Shown here: positions 49,462 to 62,100 of the stretch, piece after piece
Layout of the letters: each line of letters starts with the position of its first letter
Position numbering within the stretch: the first letter of the stretch is position 1
Source of the DNA: Nematostella vectensis
Taxonomy: Eukaryota; Cnidaria; Anthozoa; Actiniaria; Edwardsiidae
DNA: 64,000 nt
Assembly: GCF_932526225.1 (NCBI RefSeq)
Contig: NC_064040.1
Location: forward strand, 4,647,681-4,711,680
Direction of reading: 5' to 3'
Made by a program: the position numbers and the translations under genes
The notes under the pieces: model-generated
Seen by the model: the letters and a program-made list of their open reading frames with translations, nothing else
Databases searched by the model: none
Told to the model about the DNA's origin: nothing

Positions 49462-50109
49462 CTTATCACGGTCGCCATTCTGATGCACAAACCAAGTCTC
49501 CCCGTCAAGCGAAGTCGACACTCTGTATGTCTTCACCCACTCGTCATGATTACCGTGACCCAGGCCCTGCGTCGCCACGCTAGTCACGGTCTTCACTGAC
49601 CCGAGGTCTATCTGTAGCCAGGGGTCTGGGTCGAATCTCTTGGCGTTCCAGCCCGCTGGCCAGGACTCTAGGTTAATGCGGGCTCGGTGCGCTCCGTAGC
49701 GCTTGAAGTTGTTATTCCAAGCAGAAGACGCAGTCATTTGAGCATCTTCTATGATACCTTCCTCTATTCCTAATGGATCTTCACACTTATCTAAAAATAT
49801 CAAGAGCAAATAACCTTTTGGGAAAAGAACAAAAAATAAAACTCGTATGTACGGAAAAAAATATGGCGTGACAATGTAGTGGCACGCCGTTACATATTTT
49901 CAACTTGTCAGCCGTGACGCTTCTACATACGTAACCTTTTTGTCATTGTGGCGTGATTGTATTACGTGACGCACCTTTACATATTGTTCCCTTATCCGTC
50001 GTCACGGTGTACATGTGGACTGGGCACGAACATGTGTGACCTCCGGGCCGAAGAAGACATAGCCCCATACAGCCGCCATTGTTTACTTCACACGGATACT
50101 TGGCGGACG
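49462..50109 (-). CDS. Closing EGF and discoidin (F5/8C) domain, exons aa-bb
   Basis: Exon aa is the EGF that usually caps a YWTD propeller ([18 protein letters not shown]). Exon bb starts with [12 protein letters not shown] and shows [22 protein letters not shown] and the DGETW turn of discoidin domains. About 110 residues are present; the last third of a normal F5/8C domain was not found downstream. Confidence 0.85.
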
Positions 50110-53100
50110 CTGAAACAGGAAATAATATCAAATTTGTGAAAATAAAATAAAGAGTTCAACAGTTTTTCATAATAATGGGTTACCTTTTTTAGGACATGGT
50201 TGGACCGCTTTCACGTCGAAGATCTTCCCACTTTGTCCGACGTACGTCTTGAGAGGCACTCCGGGATCCTTGGAGTCCATCCCAATCCGTTGTACCTTGT
50301 TGTTCATCCAGTCGGTCCAGAAGAGCGTGCGGTTGAAACTGGCAATGCCGTATGGGTAGGCTATAGGGTAAATTACCTAAACGCATACAATTGGTCAGTA
50401 GTGTCCACAATTAGCTTTTTTAGCTAAACACTTTTGACACTTAAATAAAGTGTATGTATATGTATGTATGTATGTAGTAGTGCAGGAACGATGACGGTTA
50501 GGACAACGGACGGGAACATCTGCGTTTGCGCTGGACGCTCAATCTCAAAGTGGTTGAGAAGAAATTACCGAAATATGCACAGCAAAAAGATGGAATTTAA
50601 TTAAGAACCTTATTTCTACGTAGCTAACATAGTATCGGATTTCAAAATGTAAATTCACGTCGTAGTTTGGTGGACACAGCTGAAATTCAAGATTTGTATT
50701 TTCCGAGCTGCTATTGATTTCTCGCTCCAGTCGAACCGCCATCGTCCCCGTTGCCGTCGTCGTTGCTCAAGGTTACGAGCTACTATTGATTTCTTGTTCC
50801 AATCGATCCATCGTCCCCGTTGCCGTCCGTCGTTGCTCAAGGTTACGAGCTACTATTGATTTAAAGTTCGTCGTTTCTCAAGGTCACTAATATCGACAAC
50901 GTCAGGATGCGCTTACCTTCCTAACGTTAAGAGCTCCCAAGTCCACACATCTTATAGACCACGTGCCAGCGTCCGTAAAGCAAAGCTCATTGGTGGCCCG
51001 GACAAGCGTCAATCCGTTAGGAAGGCCAAGGTCACTGTACACGAGCACACGGCGATTTGAGCCGTCCATGTTCGCCACCTCGATCCGCGGGCGACGCCTA
51101 GTCCAGTCCGCCCAGTACAATTTTCTGAAGTATTAAATGGTGCTAGTTAGTTTACATCCTCGGTGACCCAGGGCGTCGCGGAGATCGAGGACACAGGAAG
51201 CACGCGAGAAAGAATGAGGAGACGTCTTGTTCCCCTATTTCTTTCTTCTTCGCACGTACGTTCGCTTCCGGTCACATGGTCGCCCTGTGTCCCCGAGGAA
51301 GGTTAGTTCAATATACTGTATCCGTGCATGTTCTATTATCGTATTGCAGTTCTTGTTCTTATTTGAAACCCCATGAAACAAAATTCCCTTGAAAACATTC
51401 GCTTTCAGAGATACGTCACAAACTCAAGATTGCACAGTGTTGCGTGACACAATAAGTTCGTGACAAGTCAAGTGTTGTGTGACACCCACCCGTTAGGAGG
51501 GTCCACGAGGATGGCCCTTGGGTCGTCAAGAGCATTCGAGATAAGGACCCTACGGTTTGAGCCATTCATTCCAGCCACCTCGATGACGTCAAGACCAGTG
51601 TCGGTCCAGTAGATGTTACGTCCCATCCAGTCGACAGCGATTCCTATGACGTCATGAAAAAAAGCCAATCAAATCCATGCTAGAGGGACTATTTTTATAT
51701 GTTATGTAATCCTGAGTCCTAAGGCTGGACTACAGATGAAGCCGATCAGCTCTTTCCCACCTTGTATTCTTCTTACCCTATTCGAAGGGACAGTGCTGAA
51801 TAACGTATGCGCATGCGCGTGCTCTGGCGAAAACAAGCACAATCGTAGTGTTGAAACATTCGAGAAAAGTTACGAAAGGCTGACTTCAGTCGCTGATTTG
51901 ACTAACTGTACAGCATTAAAACCATACTGTACAAAAGATGACAGATTTGTGTGATAATGAGGGAGTCATAAAGAAAATTATAGCCTTAGGTTTGGTCTAG
52001 TTTTCTTAGCATTCGCCAAAATGTGACAGTTCGCTGGTAAAAAGCCGCCATTTCAAAACTGGAACTAGTCTTGCGTTTTTCAGCACTGGCATTCGAAGGC
52101 GGGATAACAATAGACAAGCGCTCTGCTAACTAACTGGTCCACTAATCTTTCCCAAACAATGGCCGCTGACTTGCTACCAAAAATAACCCCTTACCCGCTA
52201 ACATAACCCAAATAATAACCGCTGACCTACTGACCCTCTGGGCTCTTGACCTGTTTTCTGGGTATAACATAACCCAAATAATAACCGCTAACCTACTGAC
52301 CCTCTGGGCTCTTGACCTGTTTTCTGGGTATAACATAACCCAAATAATAACCGCTGACCTACTGACCCTCTGGGCTCTTGACCTGTTTCCTGGGTATAAC
52401 ATAACCCAAATAATAACCGCTGACCTACTGACCCTCTGGGCTCTTGACCTGTTTCCTGGGTATGACCACCTCCTGCTTGGTCCCGTCATACTTTGCGCGC
52501 ATGATGCACCCCTCCATGATCTCGGTCCAGTAGATGTACTCCTCGACGCAGTCGTAGTCCACACCCACGTTCACATGACCCCGGCTCTGGTACAGCAGAC
52601 CGATAGCACTGGGCCGAGGGGGTAAGGACATGCGCTGTACGCTGTTACCTTTGGTGAATATCAGGGACGCGTCACCATCTGGAGACGAAAAAATGTCATG
52701 GTGACGAAACAATAATCGTCATGTTGTTGTTATGGTGACGGAATAATCATCGCCATGTTACTTGCAACAATCCCTTAGTCTGACTGGCTGACTCAGATCG
52801 CGTGACTTTGAGCATGTTACTCTGACTACGAGATTTATCACATGACTTTGTTGGTCACAAGACTGACCACGTGACTTAAAACCGTCCTAAATCTGGCCAC
52901 ATGTTTAATCGCATTAATTTATTGATCACAAGACCCTGATGTGATTCTGATCACGTGAATGGTCGCATGGCTTTGATCATGTGACTGACGTGAATCTAAC
53001 GACGATACTTACACCACTGGCATCGTTTTCCCGAGAAGCCTTTCGGGCATTCGCATCCGTTGTTCTCAACGCAGGACCCTCCGTTCATGCAGCGAATGCA

Positions 53101-56100
53101 AAGCTCTGTACAACAACAAACATTACGATAGCGAGTTTATGCAGCGAATGCAAAGCTCTGTACATAAAACAGAACAACAATTGCATCAATATTAACAACA
53201 ATTTAACGTATTTCAAGGATAAGCTGCTAAACATGCTTGTTTATAATTCTGTGCGGAAGGAATGACAAACGTAATAACAGACAGACGATAAGTGGGACGG
53301 ACAAAAAGTTACTAATGACTTACTCTCGCATTTTCCGTTGACCTTTTTGTAGCCGGGGTTACAGATGCACAAGTAGGAGCCAAAGTTGTTGACGCACTTT
53401 GCATTCTGGGGGCAGGGGCCTTTCAGGCACTCGTCTTGGTCTGCGCGAAAAATCATAGCATAGCATGAACACCAGCCTGGTCCCAGGCGCTTTTACCGGG
53501 TTACCTGTGCTCGGAGATTAACCGTGAGGCAGCTTGGGGCATGGGACGGGATTTTCCTGTGACGTCACATTTCTTGACAACCACAGGAAGACCGATGAGA
53601 GACCTGGATGAAAAACGCCTGGGACTACGCTGCAGAAGTGTATGATTTATTTATTTGTGTACGTACCAGTGCAGATGATTCCGTCGCCCTCGAATCCCTC
53701 CTTGCACCGGCACGTTCGCTCAGTCTCGCCATCGCTATTGTTCTTAGCGACACACTCGCCATTGAAGTCACATACCTTGCCTTCACATGTACCGTCACCT
53801 AGGCAACCGACAGGGATTAGTATCCATGGTAACATCACGTAGTGTTAAACATATTTGCAGCTTTCTTGAAAATAGTGAACGATAGCTCTTCATGGGCAGT
53901 TTCGCCCATCCTGTAAGTTGCAGTATTATATAACAGTCTGAGGAATCGTAGTGAATGCTGCCTTGTATCAAAGTTTAAAAAATAGCGGGTCGAACCGAGC
54001 CCGTGACAGGATTCGAAAATTTTGCGGCCACGACGCCCTGTAGTAACAACACCGCGGCGGTTGTAAACTTAAGTAAAATAAAACAAGCTACACAACGGCA
54101 AGCATATGACGTACATTTTGGTTCACCCCCCAAAAATTGACAATATTCAGACTTACTTTTACAGTCGACACCATTTCCGACGTAGCCAATGACGCAACGA
54201 CATACGAACGATCCGAGCTGATTCACGCACTCGGCCTTCCGATGGCAGTTCGCGTGCCCGAGAGCACACTCGTCGATATCTGCAAAAATATTAAATTCAT
54301 AAGAAAAAGAAACATTTGACAAAAGAGAGCTAGTGGAAACTTGACTTGGTCGGGATCGAGAAAAGAAGTATCTCCAATCATCTGTCATTCCAATTATTGG
54401 AGAACATTTGCTGCTTTTGTATTGTTCAGCACCTGGCGGACCGGTGGCGTGATCGGAAAAAAAATGAGATGGCCAATAAAACGCTTTTCGAATGACGAAG
54501 CCAGAATGCGATTGAGCCGATGGAAATCGACGGCGAGAGTTCGCAGAATATTAAGAACAATGTGACATCACCTCTACAGAACAAGCCATTGCCGCTGAAT
54601 CCGTCATTGCAGGCGCAGGTCCTATTCTCGCCAGAAGGCGAGGCTGCTATGCACTTGGCGTTAGGATCACACTTGACGCCCTCGCACGTGCCGTCCGCTA
54701 CAAAGAAAAAATATACGAAAATAACCATGAGTTAGTGAGATCGTGATTGTAGAGATGATGGGTGATTGATAATTATGATGATGAAGATGACGACGATGTT
54801 GATGATAAGGACGATGTTGACGACGAGAATAATGATGACGACGATGTTGATGATAACGACGACGACGATGTTGACGACACAATAATTATGACGACGTCTT
54901 CGACAGTGGGTTATTTTAAAGAAACGAATAAACCACAGGTCCTTGGATACTGTAGTCAATAGAAGCCGCGTTTCCTTTTGGCCGCAAAAGATATTCTCTA
55001 GTCTGTATTCAAGAACTTTTGTTTAATAAAACTCATTTGAACAACAAATAGGCGGCGTCCGCACCTACTCCATACTACGGGCCTAAGAAAGATCATGTCA
55101 TTCCACCTGGTAGTACAGACACATACTTGTGCACGTGAATCCGCCTCCGTCATATCCCAGCAAGCACTTGCACGAGAATGCCCCCTCGCTGTTGGTACAG
55201 ATCGCCTTGTCGCTACAGTTATGCTCGCCGTTCAAACATTCGTCGATATCTAACACACACCAGAGACAAACAAAAACAAAAGTAAAAAAAAACAAGACAA
55301 AATATTACATGTGAAAACATAGACGAAAGAATCGGTGCTTCAGTGTCAACTCAAACAAATGACAAAAAGTCGAGATCCAACGATAAGACAACAGTTGTTG
55401 CATTTGCGGTAAAATAGAGATCAACAAAGCCAGTCAATTTTTGCTGTTTGTAATGAACCGTTTTCGTGATGTTGCGCGCGCATCCAAAATGCCACAGACT
55501 GGCGGGCCACAGCTGATCCAAAACGCAGACAAGGGGAAATTTGACTCCAAAATCCCACGAAAAAAGCATTGGCAGCGTTTTCTATAGCATCATCTTTAAA
55601 GTCCACTTCGTGCGCCATTTTAGATCAGCTGTGGTCCGCTATTCTGTGGCATTTTGGATGCGCACGCAACATCATGAAAACGGTCTGTTATTGGTTACCT
55701 GATGAAGCGCGCACCGCGATTATGGGAAACTGGCGCGAAATCCGAGGTCACGAAAATCAACAAGGCGATAATTGGATACCCCCTCTAAAGTCCAACTGCA
55801 AGCAGCGCATGAGTGATACAACTTACCTGTACATTTCCTTCCGTCGCCAAGGTAACCAGGGTTACAGACACACCTGGTGCCAAACGCGGTATTTCTGTGG
55901 CAAGAGGCGTCAGGGTGACAGGTGGCTCCTGCGCATGTGCCGTCCGCTGTCACGTGACGCAAAACGCATGAGAAAACAGATAACGTGAAAGAGAATTCAC
56001 ACAATAATTATACGTTAAAACGAGGGTTTCTTTACATGATCCCGGACTTCTCATAACCTCTTGTAAATGTTTAAATGAACCTGCCTCTATACCGGGTAAA

Positions 56101-59100
56101 TTTTCATCCCGGGGTAACCCGGTTCTCCTGCCACGTTCGCCAATTTCCTCATGTAAACAAACGTTCCTAGCCAACCCGGGTTTTATTTTTCCTGTTCACG
56201 AGCAGCCAAAAGCTAACCCAGGTTGAGAGCATTGCGGGAGAAATGCGGGTCGACTCGGCTCATGAAAAGTAAATCAAAGTTTGACCCGAGTTAGGCCGCT
56301 AGCCCGGATTGGCGCTCATCCCATGATCATGTAAAGATCTTACGAGGTTCATTATGTATGCAGCACCTTTTACGAGCCACAATACAATCACGGAGTGTGC
56401 TTGGTTTAAACGTTCGTATACCGATAGCGGTACGAATATGACCCAAGCGTATTCGTACAGTCGATGTACACACCTTCACAAATCTGCCCGTCACCAGCGA
56501 AGCCAAGGCGACATCGACACGAGTACGACCCGGGAGTGTTTGTGCAGTCGGCATCCTTGTGACATGGGTTCGACAGTGACTGGCACTCATCGATGTCTAA
56601 AATGGATGATAACAAAACTATTTCTTCTTTCTGAGCTTATCCAGCACCGTACTGGATATTTAAAACAGAAACTGTTAAAAATCAAACTGGCGAAATTATA
56701 CTACCAGTATAAACAAACCTAACAGTGTACAAACAATAAATAGAGAAACATCAGCAAGACTTCTCTTACCGAGACAAGCTCTTCCCGCATCCTGTACCCA
56801 GCCTGCATTGCACACGCACTCGCGTCTGCCGTCAGCGTGCTGTACGCATTGCGCATGCGCATCACAGGCAACGCCACCGCATGTGTTATCCACTGGAATT
56901 AATACAGAACTTTAGTATGATGACAGAGGAAGGAGTAAAATAATACTGTGAGAATAATCAATAATAGACTTTTAGTAAAAGGTGAATGCAAGTTGTACAG
57001 TGAAAACAAAACTAGGAGCAACTTGACATCCCGAATCATTACTACTAAACCCGAGTCTACAGCGACACTCGTACGAGCTCGCACTATCACACTCACCTTG
57101 ACATTCCGAGCCATTCTTGCTAAACCCGAGTCTACAACGACACTCGTACGAACCAGCACTATTAATACAGTCCGCGTTTGCAGGACAGCTGACAGATTCA
57201 CATTCATTGATATCTGGAATTAAATACGAGACAACAATAAAAAACTAAGCAGCCCGGGGTGCTACACAACTTATGCAAATAGCACGTTGTTTTTATCTTG
57301 CGTGCAACATTTCTCAAACAGAGTTAATAATTGTAGATACATATAGGTTTACGGGCCTATTTTTCTGTTGCCTCCACGCAATGAAAGAGGTGGTAACCTT
57401 GAAACATTTGTGAAACACCATATTTCTGCATTTTTATTAAGGAGTCTGTCAGCAGTCATCATCGGCTGATCTGGGGAAGCTATTACAATATTTTCGATCG
57501 AAATTGGTCAATGACGTTATGTAACTTTTTTGGATGGTTATTTCGAAATTTCTTCAAATGATTTTGTTTTAAAAATTTTAATGAAAGGAAAGGTGTGCCA
57601 GGCAAGGCCTCTTTAAGAATTACTCTAGAATTACTTATTAATATAACAGAGCCATAGGTTTGGAGTTCATCAAGACTCACCAAAACATGTCAATCCGTTT
57701 CCTTCCCAACCAATTTTACATTGACATTGAGGAAGCCCGTCCGGCGCTAGTCCACATTTGGCATTGACGTCACAGGTTGTGCCGCCGCAAGAACCATCAG
57801 CTATGGAAACACAAATAGACCAAGACATGCTAAATAAGGCGAGACAGAAACACACGAGCTTTCCACGTTACTAATCAGACTTTGTTTTGTAACTTACACG
57901 TGCACACGAATCCATCGCCCACAAATCCTACTTGGCACGCGCACTGGAATGAGCCCACGGTGTTACGACAGTCCGCGTTTGGATCGCAGCGATTTCTCCT
58001 CGGTTCACACTCATCAATGTCTACGATAGAAAATGGTTATTAATAAAATGCAAGGGTTCTTAGCCTTATTTATAAGCTGTTATTTATTCAAAAGTGGTGT
58101 CCGTTCGAGTGTGAAATCTTGGACACCACGCATTCGTAATCGTATTTTAGGCGTATTAACCCCACCACCACCATGCACCACCAGCCCCCCTCCCTCTCCT
58201 CCTTAGTTATCAAGTTGAAGACCTTTGCCAAAATTCAAATTGTCGGCTCTAAATCAAAGAATTTCTATCTTTTTTCATAGTGTAAAAATACGCCAAAAAA
58301 GTGATCTTTTTCTCACCTGTACAGTTGAATCCATCTCCTTGGAAACCACTCTTACAAACACACCCTAATATGGTATCGCACCTGGCATCGAGACTACACG
58401 TGCCACCATTACAAGATCCATCACCTGAAACAAAGTGAACGCGACAATCATCAACACAATGTACGAAACGATGATGGAAACAACAACGACAAAACAATGA
58501 ACAACAATCATACAATAAAAGAAACAATCAACAAATCATACAATGAACGAAACGATGAACGAAACAGCAACAAAAAAACAATGAACAAAACAGTGAATCA
58601 TACAATGGATTGCACAATAAAAACACAATGGACAAAACAATGTGCAAACAAACAACATAATGAACAAAAGAGTAAACAACACAAACAATGAATACAACGA
58701 ACGAAACAATGAACAAAAAACATAATGAAGACAAGAATTAACAGCCAATGAGCAGCACAAAAAACAATATAATTGACAAAAGAATAAACGAAAAAATAAC
58801 AAAGTAATGACCAGGACGAGACAATAGAAACATGTTTCTTCTCTGTACTTACTGATGCAGTTGCCCTCCTTCTTGGTGAAACCCCTGCGGCACACGCACT
58901 CGTAACCACCGAGAGTATTCCTACACAATGAGTTGGAGCCACACGTCCTTAGGAGGGGAATACATTCATCCATGTCTGAAATACAGATTTATATAGCGCT
59001 TATATAATGACCTTGTTATAAGCACTAAATTTAAAATACTAATACGTATATTAAAAATGCCATATTGGGGCTAAGTTTAGCTTCTGGTAAGTCAACATAC

Positions 59101-62100
59101 ATTCAACTCGATATAGCATATCGTCCATATGTCCAGAGTTACCATGCTTACCATAACAATCCACGCCGTTGCCCCGGAAACCGACGCGGCATTGACACCG
59201 CTTCCGCCCCGTATCGTCATCAGTCACGCATTCACCGAACTGGTGACAAACCTCACCTCCACACGAGGAGACTGGGACAGAGCGACATGTCAGTCAAAAC
59301 AAGCTGGCATTAGAGTCATGAAGCGTGCGTAAACTGCCGCTGACTTACTAGGAGTGCATGTTCGGCCGTCACCTCCGTAACCAGGCCTGCATGTACAGCT
59401 ATATGAGCCCTCGGTGTTTGTGCAAACTGCTTTTAGCGGATCACACTCGTGGTTCTGCTCGCACTCGTTTATATCTGACAGAATAATGATAATGATAATA
59501 GATAATTATGATGATGATAATAAATAAAGATGATGATGATGATATTTTAGTAAGCCAATACATCTTTCTCGCGTTGAAATAAATATCACAATGAAATGTT
59601 CGTAGCCAATATGTAAGTCTGACAATTGAAACTTGGGTAGGGTGGGGTTAGGGCTGATATCTACCTTTACAGTCCTCGCCGTTTCCTTGGTAACCCCGTT
59701 CGCACACGCACTGCTTCTGTCCTTGGTACGTGAAACACTCCGCGTGCGTGTGACACACTTTACCTCCGCACGCGACAGACGACGGCACTGAAAATGGTCA
59801 CGTAACAACAAGGCTTCTTTAAATCCTAAGAATACACGCATACGCTGTACGATGGCAATGTGTGACTGCCAGAGTTATCCTTTAAGATATGAGTCAGGTC
59901 AACTTGGTTAGAAATATATAAATTGACAATATACTGATTGGTATTAAACGTGCTATTAGATGCTTTTAGAGAAAGACTTGTGTCTCTACGAATTAACATG
60001 GTTATAACGTTAAATAAAAAAGCAAAATTAATAAATGACTTCTCTTTTTCAATCGATCGATAGAGATCTGCGCAAATCACCAAACTTCAATAAATGGTGT
60101 CTATCAATGTCAGCGGTTGCTACCTTTAGTGCAGATACTGCCGTCTCCGGTGTATCCCGACTTGCATGCGCATCGATATGAGCCCACGGTGTCGATACAG
60201 TCAGCGTTAGGATCACATCGATCCAGCCTCGCGCACTCCTTCACGTCTGCAACAAAACACTCATCATCTTGAGAAGAAAGCATTTGGTTATAGTGTAAGC
60301 CACAGTTAAACGCTCAGTTCAAGGAACTTAAAAAAAAACACGTTTCTGAACGACGAACCGGAAGCCCAATGAGAATACGTATCTGTTCTATCACACATCC
60401 TAACCTAAGGAACCTGCTGGCGGCGCAATAGGGATGATCACAAAAATCCTCTACTTCCGGTTGCTATCCGTTGTCTAGACACATGTTTACGTGAGGTCCC
60501 TAATATCTTAAAAACACGTATGGGGCCTCTTCTTTTTCTAGCCCGACATCTCCTACCCAAGCGCAGAGGGAGTTCTACTAACCGTAACACCGCTGGCCGT
60601 CGCCTTGGTAACCGTCATTACAAACGCATTTTGATTGGACGCATCTGGCGTTATCTCCGCACTTCACGCCTGCGCATGGGTCAACCTCTGGAAAACAGCA
60701 GTAGGTTTGAGTATGTGGTTAAATCGAGAAACAACCTCTAGAAAACAACAGTAGGTTTGAGTATAAGGTTGAATCGAGGGTCAACCCTTAGAAAACAACA
60801 GTAAGTTTTAGTGTATTTACTCGAGTAACGGCCTCCCCCGAATAAGCGCCCCTAGGCCCCAGGAACTGATGATCGCGTGACACAGTGCTTCGCGTGACAG
60901 TTTGCGTGACTCAGTGCTTCGCGTGACAGTTTGCGTGACACAGTATTGTAAAATGACTACGTGTCTGACCTTGTTTAGCATAAGGCTATCACGTGTTACC
61001 ATCAAGTGACTGCATCGATGAAGTAAACCTTACCTCTACAAATTTCTCCGTTGCCGACGAAACCAGTTTTACAGATGCACTTCTGTGACTGGTCAGCGGT
61101 CTTTATACATTGTGCATTCGCATCACACTTGACGCCTTCACAGGTGCCGTCCGCTGTGTTCACAGATAACACGCGCCACATAAGATTTGAGTACTTTACT
61201 CGGCCGTCTTCACTTAACTCTATCAAGCCTCTTAGGGCATATAAAATCATGCGCCACATAAGATACGAGTACTTTACTCAGCCGTCTTCACTTCACTCTA
61301 TCAAGCCTCTTATGGCATATAAAAATCATGCGCCACATAAGATTCGAGTACTTTACTCGGCCGTCTTCACTTCACTCTATCAAGCCTCTTAGGGCATATA
61401 AAAATCATGCGCCACATAAGATTTGAGTACTAAACTCAGCCGTCTTCACTTCACTCTATCAAGCCTCTTAGGGAATATGGAAATCATGCGCCACATAAGA
61501 TTCGAGTACTAAACTCAGCCGTCTTCACTTCACTCTATCAAGCCTCTTAGGGAATATGGAAATCATGCGCCACATAAGATTCGAGTACTAAACTCAGCCG
61601 TCTTCACTTTACTCTATCAAGCCTCTTAGAGAATATGGAAATCATGCGCCACATAAGATTCGAGTACTAAACACAGCCGCTTCACTTCACTCTGTCAAGC
61701 CTCTTAGGGAATATGGAAATCATGCGCCACATAAGATTTGAGTACTTTACTCGGCCGTCTTCACTTAACTCTATCAAGCCTCTTAGGGCATATAAAAATC
61801 ATGCGCCACATAAGATTCGAGTACTAAACTCAGCCGCTTCACTTCACTCTATCAAGCCTCTTAGGGAATATGGAAATCATGCGCAACATAAGATTCGAGT
61901 ACTAAACTCAGCCGTCTTCACTTTACTCTATCAAGCCTCTTAGGGAATATGGAAATCATGCGCAACATAAGATTCGAGTACTAAACTCTGCCGTCTTCAC
62001 TTTACTCTATCAAGCCTCTTAGGGAATATGGAAATCATGCGCCAAATAAGATTTGAGTACAAAACTCAGCCGTCTTCACTTTACTCTATCAAGCCTCTTA

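Larger units (their letters stand above)
38138..50900. repeat. Segmental duplication, copy B
   Basis: Counterpart of 3528-33224 in the same orientation. It is continuous with the full-length EGF/YWTD/discoidin gene on its right, so copy B keeps the original right-hand context, whereas copy A keeps the UBXN1-side context. It lacks the large insertions of copy A. Confidence 0.9.

Noticed and set aside
54762..54962. Asp-rich 66-codon frame and His/Arg-rich antisense frame
   Set aside because: Both come from a GAT/GAC simple repeat in an intron.
58528..58973. Cys/Phe/Val-rich minus-strand frame resembling a membrane protein
   Set aside because: The part beyond the EGF exon is read from the ACAATGAAC repeat; the splice donor at 58852 ends the real coding part.
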